Source: Pontibacter anaerobius (GTDB lineage: Bacteria > Bacteroidota > Bacteroidia > Cytophagales > Hymenobacteraceae). Taken from it: a stretch of 64,000 nt of DNA. The notes under the pieces were generated by a model. The model was given only the letters and a program-made list of their open reading frames with translations. It was not told the DNA's origin and made no database searches. Below are positions 35,840 to 45,003 of the stretch, piece by piece (position 1 is the stretch's first letter; every line of letters starts with the position of its first letter). The position numbers and the translations under genes were made by a program. The stretch covers positions 620,001 to 684,000 of the forward strand of contig NZ_JAPFQO010000001.1 of NCBI RefSeq assembly GCF_026241195.1. The letters run 5' to 3'.

Positions 35840-37619
35840 CAGGGTATTGTATGACAGCAAGTTGACCGCGTATAAAATTATGCGCTGGACAACGTATACG
35901 CTGACTATTCTGGCGATAAGCCTGCTCGTGCTGGCGCATGGCGTGGTGGAGGAGCCAACCCAGTTGCGGCTGCTGTTCTATATCATAGACGGCATTCTGG
36001 CGATTTTCGTAATCATCTACTTCCTGCGGATACTTTATACGTTTGAGAGGCGCAAGTTTCTCAGGCGTACCTGGTTTGAGGGCATACTGATGTCCATTGT
36101 GTTTCTGAACCAGGTGTTTACCTACATACTGGGGATTCCGCTAATCTACAATATCTTTGAAGGGATAGGTATTCCGCTTTCTGTGGAGTGGTACAGGGTG
36201 CTGGTATCCATGTACATGTTGCTGTTCCTGATCGTGGAGTTGCTGGAGACAAAGGTGCACCTGAAAACGCTGCAGCTAAAGCCCTCGCTTACCTTCCTGC
36301 TCAGCTTTATCTTTCTGATTTTGCTGGGAACCGGGCTGTTTATGCTGCCCAAGATGACAAACTCTCCGGATGGCATGCGCTTCCTGGATGCGTTGTTTAT
36401 GGCCACCAGTGCCTCCTGCGTTACCGGCCTTGCCGTGGTAGACCCAGGTACATACTTTACATTTGCCGGTCAGATCGTGCTGCTCCTGCTGATACAGATG
36501 GGCGGATTGGGTATACTTACCTTCGCGACGTTCTTTGCCTCCCTTATGCGGCAGGGCATAGGCGTAAAGCAGCACGTGGCCATGCATGAGCTGCTAGACA
36601 GCGAATCGCTGTTCACGGCGAAAGGCTTGTTGCGGAGCCTTATATTGCTGACGCTTACCATAGAGGGCATTGGCGCGGTCATGATCTTTATGAGCTGGGG
36701 ACCCGGCGTGGAATTCACTAACCTGGGCAGTAAGATCTTCTTCTCCGTTTTCCATGCTGTGTCTGCTTTCTGTAACGCGGGTTTCTCTCTTTATCCGGAG
36801 GGCCTTTTTACCCAGCCTGTGCGGCTCTCATACGTCCTGCACCTGGTTGTTGCCCTGCTGATTATCTTCGGAGGACTTGGTTTCCCGGCTATTATTGATA
36901 TTTTCTCGCCCCAGTCTATGCGGGCCCGAATGGCAGCACCCTGGAAAAACTGGAAAATGCTGACCCGCGTGATTGTTTATACTTCGACGGCATTGCTGGC
37001 GTTGGGCACGATAGGGTTTTTCCTGCTAGAGTACTTCAACTCGCTTTCGCACATGACCTTTGCCGAAGCCCTAATCACCTCTTTCTTCCAGTCGGTTACC
37101 ACCCGAACGGCTGGTTTTAACACGGTGGATATCTCGGCGCTTAACGTTCCTACCCTGATGATGTTCATCTTCATGATGTTTATCGGGGCGTCGCCGGGCT
37201 CTACGGGGGGCGGTATTAAAACCACTACGTTTACGGTTATACTTTTTGCCGTGGCTGCCACCGTGCGTAATAAGCGCAATATGGAGATCGGTCACCGTAC
37301 CATACCGCACTCTGTGGCGTACAAGGCGTTTTCGGTGTTTACGTTTGCCGCCATGTTCAACATCCTCTTTATTTTTATACTTTCTATCTCGGATGCCCAG
37401 TTCGATATCATTAACCTGGCGTTTGAGCAAGTATCGGCTTTTGCCACAGTAGGCCTGAGCACAGGCATCACGGCAGGCCTTTCGGATGTGGGCAAGAGCG
37501 TGATTATCCTTTCGATGTACCTGGGCAGGGTAGGTACCCTGACACTGGCGCTGGCGCTGAGCACACGTGCCTCTTCTACAGCCTATAAATATCCGGCCTC
37601 GCACCTGGCTATTGGTTAA
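35820..37619 (+). CDS. trkH: TrkH-family potassium uptake protein, 599 aa
   Basis: Integral-membrane pore subunit of a Trk/Ktr K+ uptake system. Starts at ATG 35820, overlapping the heptose-kinase gene by 20 bp; a TTG three codons earlier is less likely. About 12 hydrophobic segments are visible. The four selectivity-filter pseudo-repeats include SASCVTGLAVVDPGTYFTFAGQIVLLL, AVSAFCNAGFSLYPEGLF, SVTTRTAGFNTVDISAL and EQVSAFATVGLSTGITAGLSDVGK. An additional N-terminal membrane region (about 150 residues) precedes the usual TrkH core. No trkA partner is seen nearby. Confidence 0.93.
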   Translation: MNTETLNRVLYDSKLTAYKIMRWTTYTLTILAISLLVLAHGVVEEPTQLRLLFYIIDGILAIFVIIYFLRILYTFERRKFLRRTWFEGILMSIVFLNQVFTYILGIPLIYNIFEGIGIPLSVEWYRVLVSMYMLLFLIVELLETKVHLKTLQLKPSLTFLLSFIFLILLGTGLFMLPKMTNSPDGMRFLDALFMATSASCVTGLAVVDPGTYFTFAGQIVLLLLIQMGGLGILTFATFFASLMRQGIGVKQHVAMHELLDSESLFTAKGLLRSLILLTLTIEGIGAVMIFMSWGPGVEFTNLGSKIFFSVFHAVSAFCNAGFSLYPEGLFTQPVRLSYVLHLVVALLIIFGGLGFPAIIDIFSPQSMRARMAAPWKNWKMLTRVIVYTSTALLALGTIGFFLLEYFNSLSHMTFAEALITSFFQSVTTRTAGFNTVDISALNVPTLMMFIFMMFIGASPGSTGGGIKTTTFTVILFAVAATVRNKRNMEIGHRTIPHSVAYKAFSVFTFAAMFNILFIFILSISDAQFDIINLAFEQVSAFATVGLSTGITAGLSDVGKSVIILSMYLGRVGTLTLALALSTRASSTAYKYPASHLAIG

Positions 37620-37641
37620 GGTGTAGTACTTAACTGTAGTC

Positions 37642-37890
37642 ATGAAGAAAGCTGTACTTGCCATAGTAGCGATATTGATAATCCTTGTGGTAAGACTATG
37701 GTTCGGTATTTACCTTCATGATGAATTTGGAGAAACCCATTTATTTCTCAAACACAGACCAACCTGGAAGTGGGAGTTCTATTCTCCGTTGGGCATGAGC
37801 GATTTGAGAATTGAAGATCTTCCCAAAGAGAAAAGAAATGAGCAGCTTCTTTTTGAGGAGTTCGTTAGCAGTAGGGGGATGAGCAGGTAA
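37642..37890 (+). CDS. Small membrane-anchored hypothetical protein, 82 aa
   Basis: One N-terminal hydrophobic helix (MKKAVLAIVAILIILVVRLWFGIYL) and a soluble charged tail (HDEFGETHLFLKHRPTWKWEFYSPLGMSDLRIEDLPKEKRNEQLLFEEF). No family recognised. It lies 22 bp behind trkH and before a strong terminator, so it is probably the last gene of the aminotransferase-kinase-trkH unit. It is more AT-rich than its neighbours, which may indicate a later arrival. Confidence 0.6.
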   Translation: MKKAVLAIVAILIILVVRLWFGIYLHDEFGETHLFLKHRPTWKWEFYSPLGMSDLRIEDLPKEKRNEQLLFEEFVSSRGMSR

Positions 37891-37969
37891 GCAGTAAGCC
37901 TTAACCTGGTAAAACTACGAAAGGAGAACTATACTTCAGGATGAGGGTTAGCACGTTGTGAAAAGCATT

Positions 37970-38015
37970 AAAACAAAAGGTCCTGCCACTCTTCAGCGGC
38001 AGGACCTTTTGTTTT
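37970..38015. terminator. Strong bidirectional terminator
   Basis: A perfect 18-bp stem AAAACAAAAGGTCCTGCC / GGCAGGACCTTTTGTTTT with a ten-base loop, between the rightward trkH unit and the leftward hemE gene. It serves both. Confidence 0.92.
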
Positions 38016-38078
38016 AAATGGGAAAGTATAAAATCAGAGATTATACTACATTCTCTAACTCCTAAACTTTTTAACTCT

Positions 38079-39119
38079 CTAACTTCTTACAATCGGGCTG
38101 AACTCCTTTACCGTCTGCACAAAGCACTTCACTTTCTCAGGGTCAGTATCCGGGTACACACCGTGGCCGAGATTCGCGATGTGGCGCTGCGGACCGAACT
38201 CCTTCAGCATCTTGATCGTCTCGCTCTGTATTGTGTCGAAGGAGCTGTAAAGCAGGCAAGGGTCCATGTTGCCTTGCAGGGTCTTGTTCGGGCCCACCTG
38301 CTGGCGTGCCTTAGCAATCTCCATGTTCCAGTCCAGGCCAATGGTCTCGCAGTTCAGCTTGCTGAAATCCTCCAGCGCAAAGAAAGCACCCTTCGCAAAC
38401 ACCGTTACCGGCACGTTGCGGACAGCGTTGCAAATCTCGGAAATATATGGCAGGGCAAACTCGCGGTAATGCGCCGGAGAAAGTATGCCAGCCCATGAAT
38501 CGAAAATCTGGATCAGGTTGGCACCGGCCTGCACCTGCGCCTGCAGGTAAGCAATGGTGGTGTCCGTGATCATGCGGAGCATCTGGTGGGCCAGCTTTGG
38601 ATTGGTGTACAGCATGCCACGCGCATGAGAGAAGGTCTTGGAGCCACTGCCCTCAACCATGTAAGCCATGATCGTCCAGGGGGCACCGGCAAAGCCTATG
38701 AGCGGCACACGTCCGTTCAGCGCCCTTTTGGTAATCTTGATGGCCTCCAGCACGTAGTTCAGGTGCTCGTGCGGGTCTGCCACGCGTAGTTTTTTCAGGT
38801 CTTCCTCAGTACGGATAGTTTTAGGGAAGATAGGCCCGCGTTTTTCTATCATCTCGTAGGTGCAGCCCATGGCCTCAGGCACTACCAAAATGTCTGAGAA
38901 AATGATGGCGGCATCCACATCAAGTATGTCTACGGGCTGTATGGTCACCTCAGCGGCCAGCTCCGGTGTCTCCACCAGTTCCTTAAAACCACTCAGACTC
39001 TCGCGTACGGCACGGTACTCAGGTAAAATACGGCCAGCCTGGCGCATAAGCCAAACCGGTGTGCGCTCCACGGCTTCACCCCTGGCAGCTCTCAAAAGCA
39101 GATCGTTCTTCAGTTGCAT
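38079..39119 (-). CDS. hemE: Uroporphyrinogen decarboxylase, 346 aa
   Basis: Cytoplasmic haem-pathway enzyme, uroporphyrinogen III to coproporphyrinogen III. The start at 39119 ([36 protein letters not shown]) fits the family, which begins close to this [10 protein letters not shown] motif; the frame runs 18 codons further upstream only by chance. Other signatures are [29 protein letters not shown] and the terminal [22 protein letters not shown]. No other haem gene is adjacent. A -7 promoter element lies four bases upstream of the ATG. Confidence 0.97.
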   Translation of the reverse strand: MQLKNDLLLRAARGEAVERTPVWLMRQAGRILPEYRAVRESLSGFKELVETPELAAEVTIQPVDILDVDAAIIFSDILVVPEAMGCTYEMIEKRGPIFPKTIRTEEDLKKLRVADPHEHLNYVLEAIKITKRALNGRVPLIGFAGAPWTIMAYMVEGSGSKTFSHARGMLYTNPKLAHQMLRMITDTTIAYLQAQVQAGANLIQIFDSWAGILSPAHYREFALPYISEICNAVRNVPVTVFAKGAFFALEDFSKLNCETIGLDWNMEIAKARQQVGPNKTLQGNMDPCLLYSSFDTIQSETIKMLKEFGPQRHIANLGHGVYPDTDPEKVKCFVQTVKEFSPIVRS

Positions 39120-39123
39120 AGCG

Positions 39124-39131
39124 CAAAGATA
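39124..39131 (-). promoter_or_regulatory. -7 element of hemE next to its ATG, with a CCGAC palindrome upstream
   Basis: TATCTTTG (TAnnTTTG) on the minus strand ends four bases before the hemE ATG, so transcription would start at about the start codon. A perfect CCGAC-T-GTCGG palindrome (39143-39153) lies just upstream and could be a regulator site. No TTG at the expected -33 position is evident, so the promoter call is moderate. Confidence 0.45.
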
Positions 39132-39262
39132 CGTTAAAAATACCGACTGTCGGAAGATGATTGTTATCATCAAAACAACAGACGCTAAACCTTACAGATA
39201 GTATTACTGGTTTAGTACTATGCTTTGCGCTGTCTGGTTTTGGCAGTCAAGATATAAGGCTA

Positions 39263-39895
39263 TTATACTTTACCTGCCTCCGAAAAAAGCGTCTGTACGC
39301 CAGTTAAAATAAAATTCACTCCGATAGAGAGCACAATAAAGCCCATGATACGCGACAAAGCCGACAGCCCGGCCTTGCCTAGGAAACTTACCAGCTGGTG
39401 CGAGAAAACAAGTATAAAAAACGTAACTGCGGCCACCAGCATGATGGCGGCAAGTATAAGGCTGATATCGGAGTAGGAGAGGGCGGAGGTGAACAGGCCG
39501 GTGCTTACGGCAATGGAGCCTGGCCCGGAGAGCATGGGCATGGCCAGTGGCGTAAACGAGATATCATCTTTCTCCATACTTTCCTTCAATACACCTTTCG
39601 ATACTTTTTTGCCACGATGCGCCTTGCTGGTAAGCAACCCGAAGCCCGCCCGCATGATCATCAAGCCTCCCGCTATGCGGACGTCTGTAAGGCCGATCCC
39701 GAAGAAGTTAAGCACGTACTGCCCCGCCAGGAAGAAGACCGAAAGTATAAGTGCCATGTACACGCAGGCCCTAAGCGCCTGCTGGTTGCGGTTATCGGCA
39801 GTATCGTCCTGGGTGAGGGTGATGAAGACAGGCATGGCGCCAAACGGATTCACGACGGTGAAGAGGGCGGTAAAGGTTGCCAGTACTAGTTCCAT
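39263..39895 (-). CDS. MarC-family integral membrane protein, 210 aa
   Basis: Six hydrophobic helices with the MarC (UPF0056/NAAT) family signature: FTALFTVVNPFGAMPVFITLT near the N-terminus, GGLMIMRAGFGLL, and FTPLAMPMLSGPGSIAVSTGLF in the middle. Start ATG 39895 (MELVLATFTALF) is preferred to the TTG at 39919. The role of MarC proteins is unsettled; they were once linked to multiple antibiotic resistance, without good evidence. It stands alone. Confidence 0.9.
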   Translation of the reverse strand: MELVLATFTALFTVVNPFGAMPVFITLTQDDTADNRNQQALRACVYMALILSVFFLAGQYVLNFFGIGLTDVRIAGGLMIMRAGFGLLTSKAHRGKKVSKGVLKESMEKDDISFTPLAMPMLSGPGSIAVSTGLFTSALSYSDISLILAAIMLVAAVTFFILVFSHQLVSFLGKAGLSALSRIMGFIVLSIGVNFILTGVQTLFSEAGKV

Positions 39896-39986
39896 GGTTT
39901 GCTGTAGTAGTGGCCACAAAAGTATAAGGCAAAGATTACCGCTGCGTTACAGGTGTGTTGTGAGTTGGTTAAGAGATGGAGCATAA

Positions 39987-40030
39987 AAAGTATAGCCTGA
40001 AGTATACATGGATACCTCAGGCTATACTTT
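39987..40030. terminator. Hairpin built from the abundant heptamer
   Basis: A perfect 14-bp stem AAAGTATAGCCTGA (39987-40000) / TCAGGCTATACTTT (40017-40030), i.e. AAGTATA on the outer ends of both arms, with a 16-base loop that holds a further AAGTATAC. A further TATACTT follows at about 40030. It lies between the divergent marC gene (upstream region) and the 3' end of the NYN gene, so it may terminate the latter. Confidence 0.7.
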
Positions 40031-40045
40031 ATACTTCTGTGCGCT

Positions 40046-40867
40046 TTATTTCTTTTCGGATACCGGTTTCTTGTCAGTTGCAGGTTCGGCAGCCTTTTTG
40101 CGGGCAGGGCGACGGCGGCTTTCCTTGCGTTTCACATACACTGCCGAGCGGCCTTTATCCTCCTCTTTCCTGATCGTGAAGATGTCTTTGTAGGCATTAA
40201 TGAGCTGTAGCAATTGGCCATAACCGAAAGTGCGGGGGTCGAAGCTGGGGTCGAGCTGGCGCAGGTTCGTGCCCATCATGCCCAAATGCGCCCAGCCATC
40301 TTCGTCGGCCGACATGGTAAAGGCCTCTTTCAGGAGCGGCACCGGGTTAGGGCGCTGCATGTTGCCGGCACTATCACTTACCTTCTCCGCCTGGTCTATC
40401 TTCTCATCAATATCATCCGTCAGGTTTTCGGTGTAAATGAACACGTTACAAGCGTTCACGAAGGGCTTGGGGGTTTTACGCTGGCCGATGCCCATCACGA
40501 AAATACCCTCCTCACGGATGCGAGTGGCTAAACGGGTATAGTCGCTGTCTGAAGACACAATGCAGAAGCCGTCGGCCAGGCCCGAGTGCAGCAGGTCCAT
40601 GGCATCGATGATAAGGGCGCTGTCGGTAGCGTTTTTGCCGACGGTATAGCGGAATTGCTGTATGGGCTGTATGGCGTGGTTGTTCAGGCAGTCTTTCCAG
40701 CCGTTCATCTGGGGGGTGGTCCAGTCGCCGTAAATGCGCCGGATGGTGGGGGCGCCATACTTTCCGGCTTCGGCCAGCAGTTTGGTAATGAGGCTAGGCT
40801 GGGCGTTGTCGCCATCAATCAGCATAGCCATCTTGTCTATTTTATTATTCTTGGGTAAATTTTTCAT
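40046..40867 (-). CDS. NYN-domain RNase with C-terminal LOTUS/OST-HTH domain, 273 aa
   Basis: N-terminal NYN (PIN-like, LabA/DUF88) nuclease domain, about residues 10-150: acidic residues in MLIDGDNAQP, IYGDWT, NATDSALIIDAMDLLHSG and CIVSSDSDYTRLATRIREEG. C-terminal OST-HTH/LOTUS domain, about 180-260: LLKEAFTMSADEDGWAHLGMMGTNLRQLDPSFDPRTFGYGQLLQLINAYKDIFTIRK, which in other proteins binds RNA (G-quadruplex or structured RNAs). The tail (about 255-273) is very basic (KRKESRRRPARKK). The combination suggests a structured-RNA-binding nuclease. It stands alone. Target unknown. Confidence 0.9.
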   Translation of the reverse strand: MKNLPKNNKIDKMAMLIDGDNAQPSLITKLLAEAGKYGAPTIRRIYGDWTTPQMNGWKDCLNNHAIQPIQQFRYTVGKNATDSALIIDAMDLLHSGLADGFCIVSSDSDYTRLATRIREEGIFVMGIGQRKTPKPFVNACNVFIYTENLTDDIDEKIDQAEKVSDSAGNMQRPNPVPLLKEAFTMSADEDGWAHLGMMGTNLRQLDPSFDPRTFGYGQLLQLINAYKDIFTIRKEEDKGRSAVYVKRKESRRRPARKKAAEPATDKKPVSEKK

Positions 40868-41129
40868 GTATAGGGGTTATTGGCAAAAGGATTTGCTTCT
40901 GCTGATGGCTTGTTTTGCGCCATACATAGTTATACTGCTATTTTTGATAGAGGTTATAGCAGCAGAAAGCGGTGTGAAGCTCCGTATAAAAAGCTATATT
41001 TGTTTTAAGCTGATACACAAGAGGCTATAAATGTAGGTATAATATAGTTACCGATAGCTACTTCTTGTTTTTGCCTTCTGGTACAGCCGCAGCAGAAAGA
41101 CTTTACTAAACCACGTATACATCATCCGT

Positions 41130-42128
41130 ATGAAAAAGTATAAAACCACACTTTTAGCGATGGGAGTAGCATTATTGGCCTCGCTGGGATCAGCGAAGGC
41201 GCAGGTATTTAAAGCAGAGGAGCCACTGGCGCATACATACTCCATTGTGGCCCGCGACCCGAAAACAGGTGAGATGGCCGTTGGCGTGCAGAGCCACTGG
41301 TTCTCGGTGGGTACTGCGGTGCCTTGGGCAGAGGCCGGCGTGGGCGTGGTGGCGACGCAGTCTTTCACGAACAAGTCTTTCGGCATGCGGGGGCTGGCGC
41401 TCCTGAAGGAGGGGAAAACGCCGGAGGAGGCATTGGCTATACTTCTGGCCGATGACGAGGCACGGGAAGTGCGGCAAGTGGCGATCCTGGACACAAAGGG
41501 CAGGGTGGCTACCCATACTGGCAAACAGTGTATTCGCTACGCAGGGCATATTTCGGGGCAGAACTTTTCGGTGCAGGCAAACATGATGCTCACCGACAAA
41601 GTATGGCCGGCCATGGCCAAGGCCTTTGAGCGGAGCGAGGGGCAGCCCCTGGCGGAGCGGGTGCTATTAGCCATGCAGGCTGCCGAGCGCGAGGGCGGCG
41701 ATATACGCGGCCGGCAATCTGCGGCGCTGGTGGTGGTAAAGGGCCAGAAAAGCGACCAGCCCTGGGACGACAAGACCATTGACCTGCGCGTGGACGACCA
41801 TGCCCAGCCGCTGGAGGAGTTGGAGCGCCTGCTAAAAGTATACCGCGCCTACGAACACATGAACGCCGGCGACCTGGCCATTGAGAAAGGGCAGATGCAG
41901 AAAGCCATGGAAGAGTATGGGAAAGCGGAGGCGATGTTCCCGGAAAACCTGGAGATGAAGTATTGGCATGCCATCGGGTTGGCCAACAGCGGGCAGGTAG
42001 AGGAAGCCGCCAAGCTGCTGCGCGAGGTATACAAAAAGGACGAAAACTGGCGCGAACTCACCAGCCGCCTCCCTGAGGTTGGCTTGCTGGACGTTAGCCG
42101 GGCGCAGATGGAGAAGCTAATGAAGTAG
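41130..42128 (+). CDS. DUF1028-domain secreted protein with C-terminal TPR-like region, 332 aa
   Basis: Signal peptide MKKYKTTLLAMGVALLASLGSAKAQ. Residues about 30-240 are a DUF1028 (Ntn-hydrolase-like) domain, recognised by HTYSIVARDPKTGEMAVGVQSHWFSVGTAVPWAEAGVGVVATQSFTN and RGRQSAALVVVKGQ. The C-terminal 90 residues form tetratricopeptide-like helices (AYEHMNAGDLAIEKGQMQKAMEEYGKAEAMFPENLEMKYWHAIGLANSGQVEEAAKLLREVY). Biochemical function unknown. It ends with a terminator about 25 bp downstream. Confidence 0.88.
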   Translation: MKKYKTTLLAMGVALLASLGSAKAQVFKAEEPLAHTYSIVARDPKTGEMAVGVQSHWFSVGTAVPWAEAGVGVVATQSFTNKSFGMRGLALLKEGKTPEEALAILLADDEAREVRQVAILDTKGRVATHTGKQCIRYAGHISGQNFSVQANMMLTDKVWPAMAKAFERSEGQPLAERVLLAMQAAEREGGDIRGRQSAALVVVKGQKSDQPWDDKTIDLRVDDHAQPLEELERLLKVYRAYEHMNAGDLAIEKGQMQKAMEEYGKAEAMFPENLEMKYWHAIGLANSGQVEEAAKLLREVYKKDENWRELTSRLPEVGLLDVSRAQMEKLMK

Positions 42129-42154
42129 AGTTTTTTAAAGTATAAATTGAGAAG

Positions 42155-42190
42155 GAGCAACGACAGAAATGCTGTTGCTCTCTTTTTTTT
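42155..42190 (+). terminator. Terminator after the DUF1028 gene
   Basis: Stem GAGCAAC (42155-42161) / GTTGCTC (42174-42180), 12-base loop, followed by TCTTTTTTTT. AAAGTATAAA lies just upstream. Confidence 0.85.
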
Positions 42191-42310
42191 GAAGCTTTCT
42201 AAGCTTCCCTCATTTAGCGATGCTCAGATTAGGATATATCAACTTATGCTGCAAGTTATGAGCTTGAAGTATGAATCTATACACAAAACAGGGATAGAGC
42301 TTTGCAGTAC

Positions 42311-42495
42311 CGGTTCCAACCACCCCTGCCCCTCCTTGTCAAAGGAGGGGAGCCTGTAATTACTGATGTTGAAGTGTAAGTTTCCTAGTTGGGGGTGGCA
42401 GGCATCAGCAAAAGTATAAACCCACCCCTAGCCCCTCCAAGGAGGGGAATTTACCTCCCCCCAACCCTCTCCTAAAAACAGGAGAGGGAGTCCGG
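42311..42495 (+). repeat. Array of C/G-rich short palindromes
   Basis: At least three tight hairpins follow one another: CCCCTCCTT/AAGGAGGGG (42329-42350), CCCCTCC-AA-GGAGGGG (42432-42447) and CCCTCTCCT/AGGAGAGGG (42465-42488). A 20-bp word, 42315-42334, recurs exactly on the other strand at 59934-59953. This looks like the REP/BIME-like repeats scattered through many Bacteroidota genomes. It belongs to the 806-bp gene-free gap 42129-42934. Confidence 0.7.
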
Positions 42496-42510
42496 TTCAA
42501 GCTCCTTCAG

Positions 42511-42756
42511 CGGTGGCTATCGAACTGATCCCAGTCTTTCCGTGGGGGTAGGGGCCCTCGTATAAAGAGCGCCTTGTGAGATCCGGTGCCGCGCATGCGG
42601 CAGCGCCCTGGCGCAGGAGGGAACACAGCGCGATGCGGGAAGGCGAGCCCTCCCGGGCTGGAGGGAGCCAAAGCCAGAAATGAAATAACAAATTTTGCAG
42701 GACTAAGGATCTGCAGCAGCTAGAAAGGATAGCTTAGTTCAAGTTGCATACTTCAG
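42511..42756 (+). repeat. Dispersed non-coding repeat, copy A
   Basis: About 245 bp without an open frame. The reverse complement of 59523-59755 aligns with it over its length, best in the block GAGCCCTCCCGGGCT...GAGGGAGCCAAAGCCAGAAA (about 42647-42680; only two mismatches in nearly 40 bp), in the start (CTATCGA..CTGATCCCAGTC) and in the end (GTTGCATACTTCAG). It fits a mobile-type (MITE-like) or structured repeat element. The remainder of the gap to the M28 gene (42757-42934) holds nothing I can name. Confidence 0.75.
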
Positions 42757-42934
42757 CACCAGCTAGCAAGTATATCTTACTTCGAGTTGCAGAAATCCAA
42801 TGATAAGAAAGTATAAGATTGCGGATAAGAATGTCATCATTGTCATATCAGAAGTAAACCTGAACAAGCAAATCTGAAATAAAATCCCTAAATTAAAGGC
42901 TCTAAACAAACCTTATTTCACCTTTTATTCCGAA

Positions 42935-44362
42935 ATGCTGAACAAAACCAACCTACGCTGCCTGTTGGCGGCGGCTGCCACGGCGTTTACCTTGCCGGCT
43001 ATGGCGCAGCAGAATTATGCACAGGACTCTGCCACCATCAAGAAAATTTACGACAACGCCCTCACCAGCTACGAGAGCTACGAAAACCTGCGCTACCTCA
43101 CCAAGAACATTGGTGCCCGCCTGAGTGGTTCGCCACAGGCCGCCGCTGCCGTGGAGTGGACACGCCAGGTAATGGAAAAGATGGACCTCGACACGGTATA
43201 CCTGCAGCCAGTAATGGTGCCGCATTGGGTGCGCGGGGATAAGGAGATCGGCCGTGTGACCAACTCCAAGCTGATGGGTACGGTAGATATGAACATTGCT
43301 GCGCTGGGCGGCTCTGTGGGCACAGGCAAGCAAGGTCTGAGCGCGGAGGTTGTGGAAGTGCATAATTTTGAGGAGCTGGAGAAGCTGGGCAAAAAGAAGG
43401 TGAAAGGCAAAATAGTGTTCTTTAACAGGCCTTTTGATAATACCCATGTCATTACAGGCGCAGCCTACGGCGGTGCAGTAGACCAGCGTGGCGGCGGACC
43501 AGCTGCGGCTGCCAAACTCGGTGCCGTAGGTGTGATCGTGCGCTCCATGACCAACGACATACAGGATATTCCGCACACGGGTAGCACTCGCTACGAAGAC
43601 GGGGTAGAGAAGATTCCGGCTGCAGCTATCAGCACAAAAGACGCCAACCAACTGAGCAGCCTGCTGAAGGACGATCAGAACCTGAAATTCTACATGCGCA
43701 TGACTTCCGAGACGCTTCCGGATGTACTGTCTTATAACGTGATCGGCGAGATAAAAGGCACTGAGAAACCGGATGAGATCATTGTAGTGGGTGGCCACCT
43801 GGATTCGTGGGATGTTGGTGAAGGCGCACATGACGATGGCACGGGCTGCATGCAGTCGATAGAGGTGCTGCGTTTGTTCAATGATCTGGGCATTAAGCCG
43901 AAGCGCACCGTGCGTGCCGTGCTTTTCATGAACGAAGAGAACGGCCTGCGTGGCGGGCGCAAGTATGCCGAGATTGCCAAGGCAAAAGGCGAAAAGCATA
44001 TTGCGGCTATCGAGTCTGATGCGGGTGGCTTTACACCGCGCGGCTTCGGAATTGACGGCAACGACGGGCAATACAGCAAAGTACTTACCTGGAAGCCGCT
44101 GTTGGCACCTTACGGCCTGCACGACCTTACCCGTGGCGGCGGCGGTGCAGACATCGGCCCGCTGAAAGGCCAGGGCACGGTGGCCCTCATCGGTTTCCGC
44201 CCCGACTCACAGCGCTACTTCGATTATCACCACACGATTATCGATACCTTTGAGCAGGTGAACCGCCGCGAAATGCAGCTGGGTGCCGCCTCTATGGCAT
44301 CCCTGGTGTACCTGATTTCCCAACATGGCCTGGATGACAGTGCTGCGAAAGTACAGAAGTAG
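42935..44362 (+). CDS. Secreted M28-family zinc aminopeptidase, 475 aa
   Basis: Signal MLNKTNLRCLLAAAATAFTLPAMAQ. A PA-like insert (about 120-240) precedes the catalytic domain. Metal and catalytic residues visible: His and Asp in GGHLDSWDVGEGAHDDGTGC, Glu-Glu in FMNEENGLRGG, Asp in ESDAGGF and His in YFDYHHTIIDTFEQV. The enzyme likely removes N-terminal amino acids or dipeptides from peptides in the periplasm or outside. It fits with the M14 and (broken) S9 peptidases of this window. It is monocistronic and closed by a perfect hairpin. Confidence 0.92.
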   Translation: MLNKTNLRCLLAAAATAFTLPAMAQQNYAQDSATIKKIYDNALTSYESYENLRYLTKNIGARLSGSPQAAAAVEWTRQVMEKMDLDTVYLQPVMVPHWVRGDKEIGRVTNSKLMGTVDMNIAALGGSVGTGKQGLSAEVVEVHNFEELEKLGKKKVKGKIVFFNRPFDNTHVITGAAYGGAVDQRGGGPAAAAKLGAVGVIVRSMTNDIQDIPHTGSTRYEDGVEKIPAAAISTKDANQLSSLLKDDQNLKFYMRMTSETLPDVLSYNVIGEIKGTEKPDEIIVVGGHLDSWDVGEGAHDDGTGCMQSIEVLRLFNDLGIKPKRTVRAVLFMNEENGLRGGRKYAEIAKAKGEKHIAAIESDAGGFTPRGFGIDGNDGQYSKVLTWKPLLAPYGLHDLTRGGGGADIGPLKGQGTVALIGFRPDSQRYFDYHHTIIDTFEQVNRREMQLGAASMASLVYLISQHGLDDSAAKVQK

Positions 44363-44376
44363 ACAAGTATAAAGTG

Positions 44377-44416
44377 TTACAGGAAGGGCCGCTTATTTGA
44401 GCGGCCCTTCCTGTAA
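44377..44416 (+). terminator. Perfect 17-bp hairpin after the M28 gene
   Basis: TTACAGGAAGGGCCGCT (44377-44393) pairs fully with AGCGGCCCTTCCTGTAA (44400-44416) around a six-base loop. There is no T run behind it, so it may act as a transcript-end stabiliser or weak terminator. ACAAGTATAAAG lies just upstream. Confidence 0.7.
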
Positions 44417-44466
44417 CTGTGTTATTGTAAACAACATCAGTAATGAAATAATAAGCAAACTAACCT

Positions 44467-44928
44467 ATGAAACCTACCAGGCAAGCCAAATTATACCAAT
44501 TAATCCCAGCATTCTGTGCGAGCATTATTGATATTGCAGTAACTATTATGCATCAAGCACCTGAATACTGGGCGGGGAACTTAGCAAAAGCCAATGAAGG
44601 TAATCCGATCGGAAGTGTGATGATGAAAAATCATGTTTCAGGGATATTCGTTATCTCTGGGCTGTGGCTAGTTCTGATTGGGTTGCTAGGGTATCACTTA
44701 CCAAGGAAATGGTCAAGGATATTTTTGCTGTTTGCTGTTATTGCTCATTCATATGGAGCCTCAACCTGGATTTCACCACAATATGGCTTTTGGTGGGCAA
44801 TGACCTTGATAGCTTTCAATACAGTAGTTTATATTCTGATTGATGAGTCTAACAAATCCAGTTCTGCCCTGCTGCCTGCCAATAAAATACACCAGGTTAG
44901 GGATGCTGAAAAAGAGTATGTTTCATAA
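44467..44928 (+). CDS. Hypothetical four-helix membrane protein, 153 aa
   Basis: Four hydrophobic segments (about 12-28, 57-76, 84-97, 105-125) in an otherwise uncharged protein: MHQAPEYWAGNL, VSGIFVISGLWLVLIGLLGYHL, IFLLFAVIAHSYGASTW, GFWWAMTLIAFNTVVYILID. The family is not recognised by me. Codon usage is more AT-rich than in the neighbouring genes, which suggests a recent acquisition or a weakly expressed gene. It is an isolated gene in front of the queA terminator region. Confidence 0.65.
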   Translation: MKPTRQAKLYQLIPAFCASIIDIAVTIMHQAPEYWAGNLAKANEGNPIGSVMMKNHVSGIFVISGLWLVLIGLLGYHLPRKWSRIFLLFAVIAHSYGASTWISPQYGFWWAMTLIAFNTVVYILIDESNKSSSALLPANKIHQVRDAEKEYVS

Positions 44929-45003
44929 CCTCTTTCTTGTTTCTCACTGCTAAACTATGCAACCAGCTCTGCATACCAGATGAAAAGAATTAAATAAAGC
45001 CTA

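Noticed and set aside
42315..42488. CRISPR array
   Set aside because: Palindromes differ in sequence and spacing and lack constant repeats and unique spacers; they are REP-like hairpins, and no cas gene is present.
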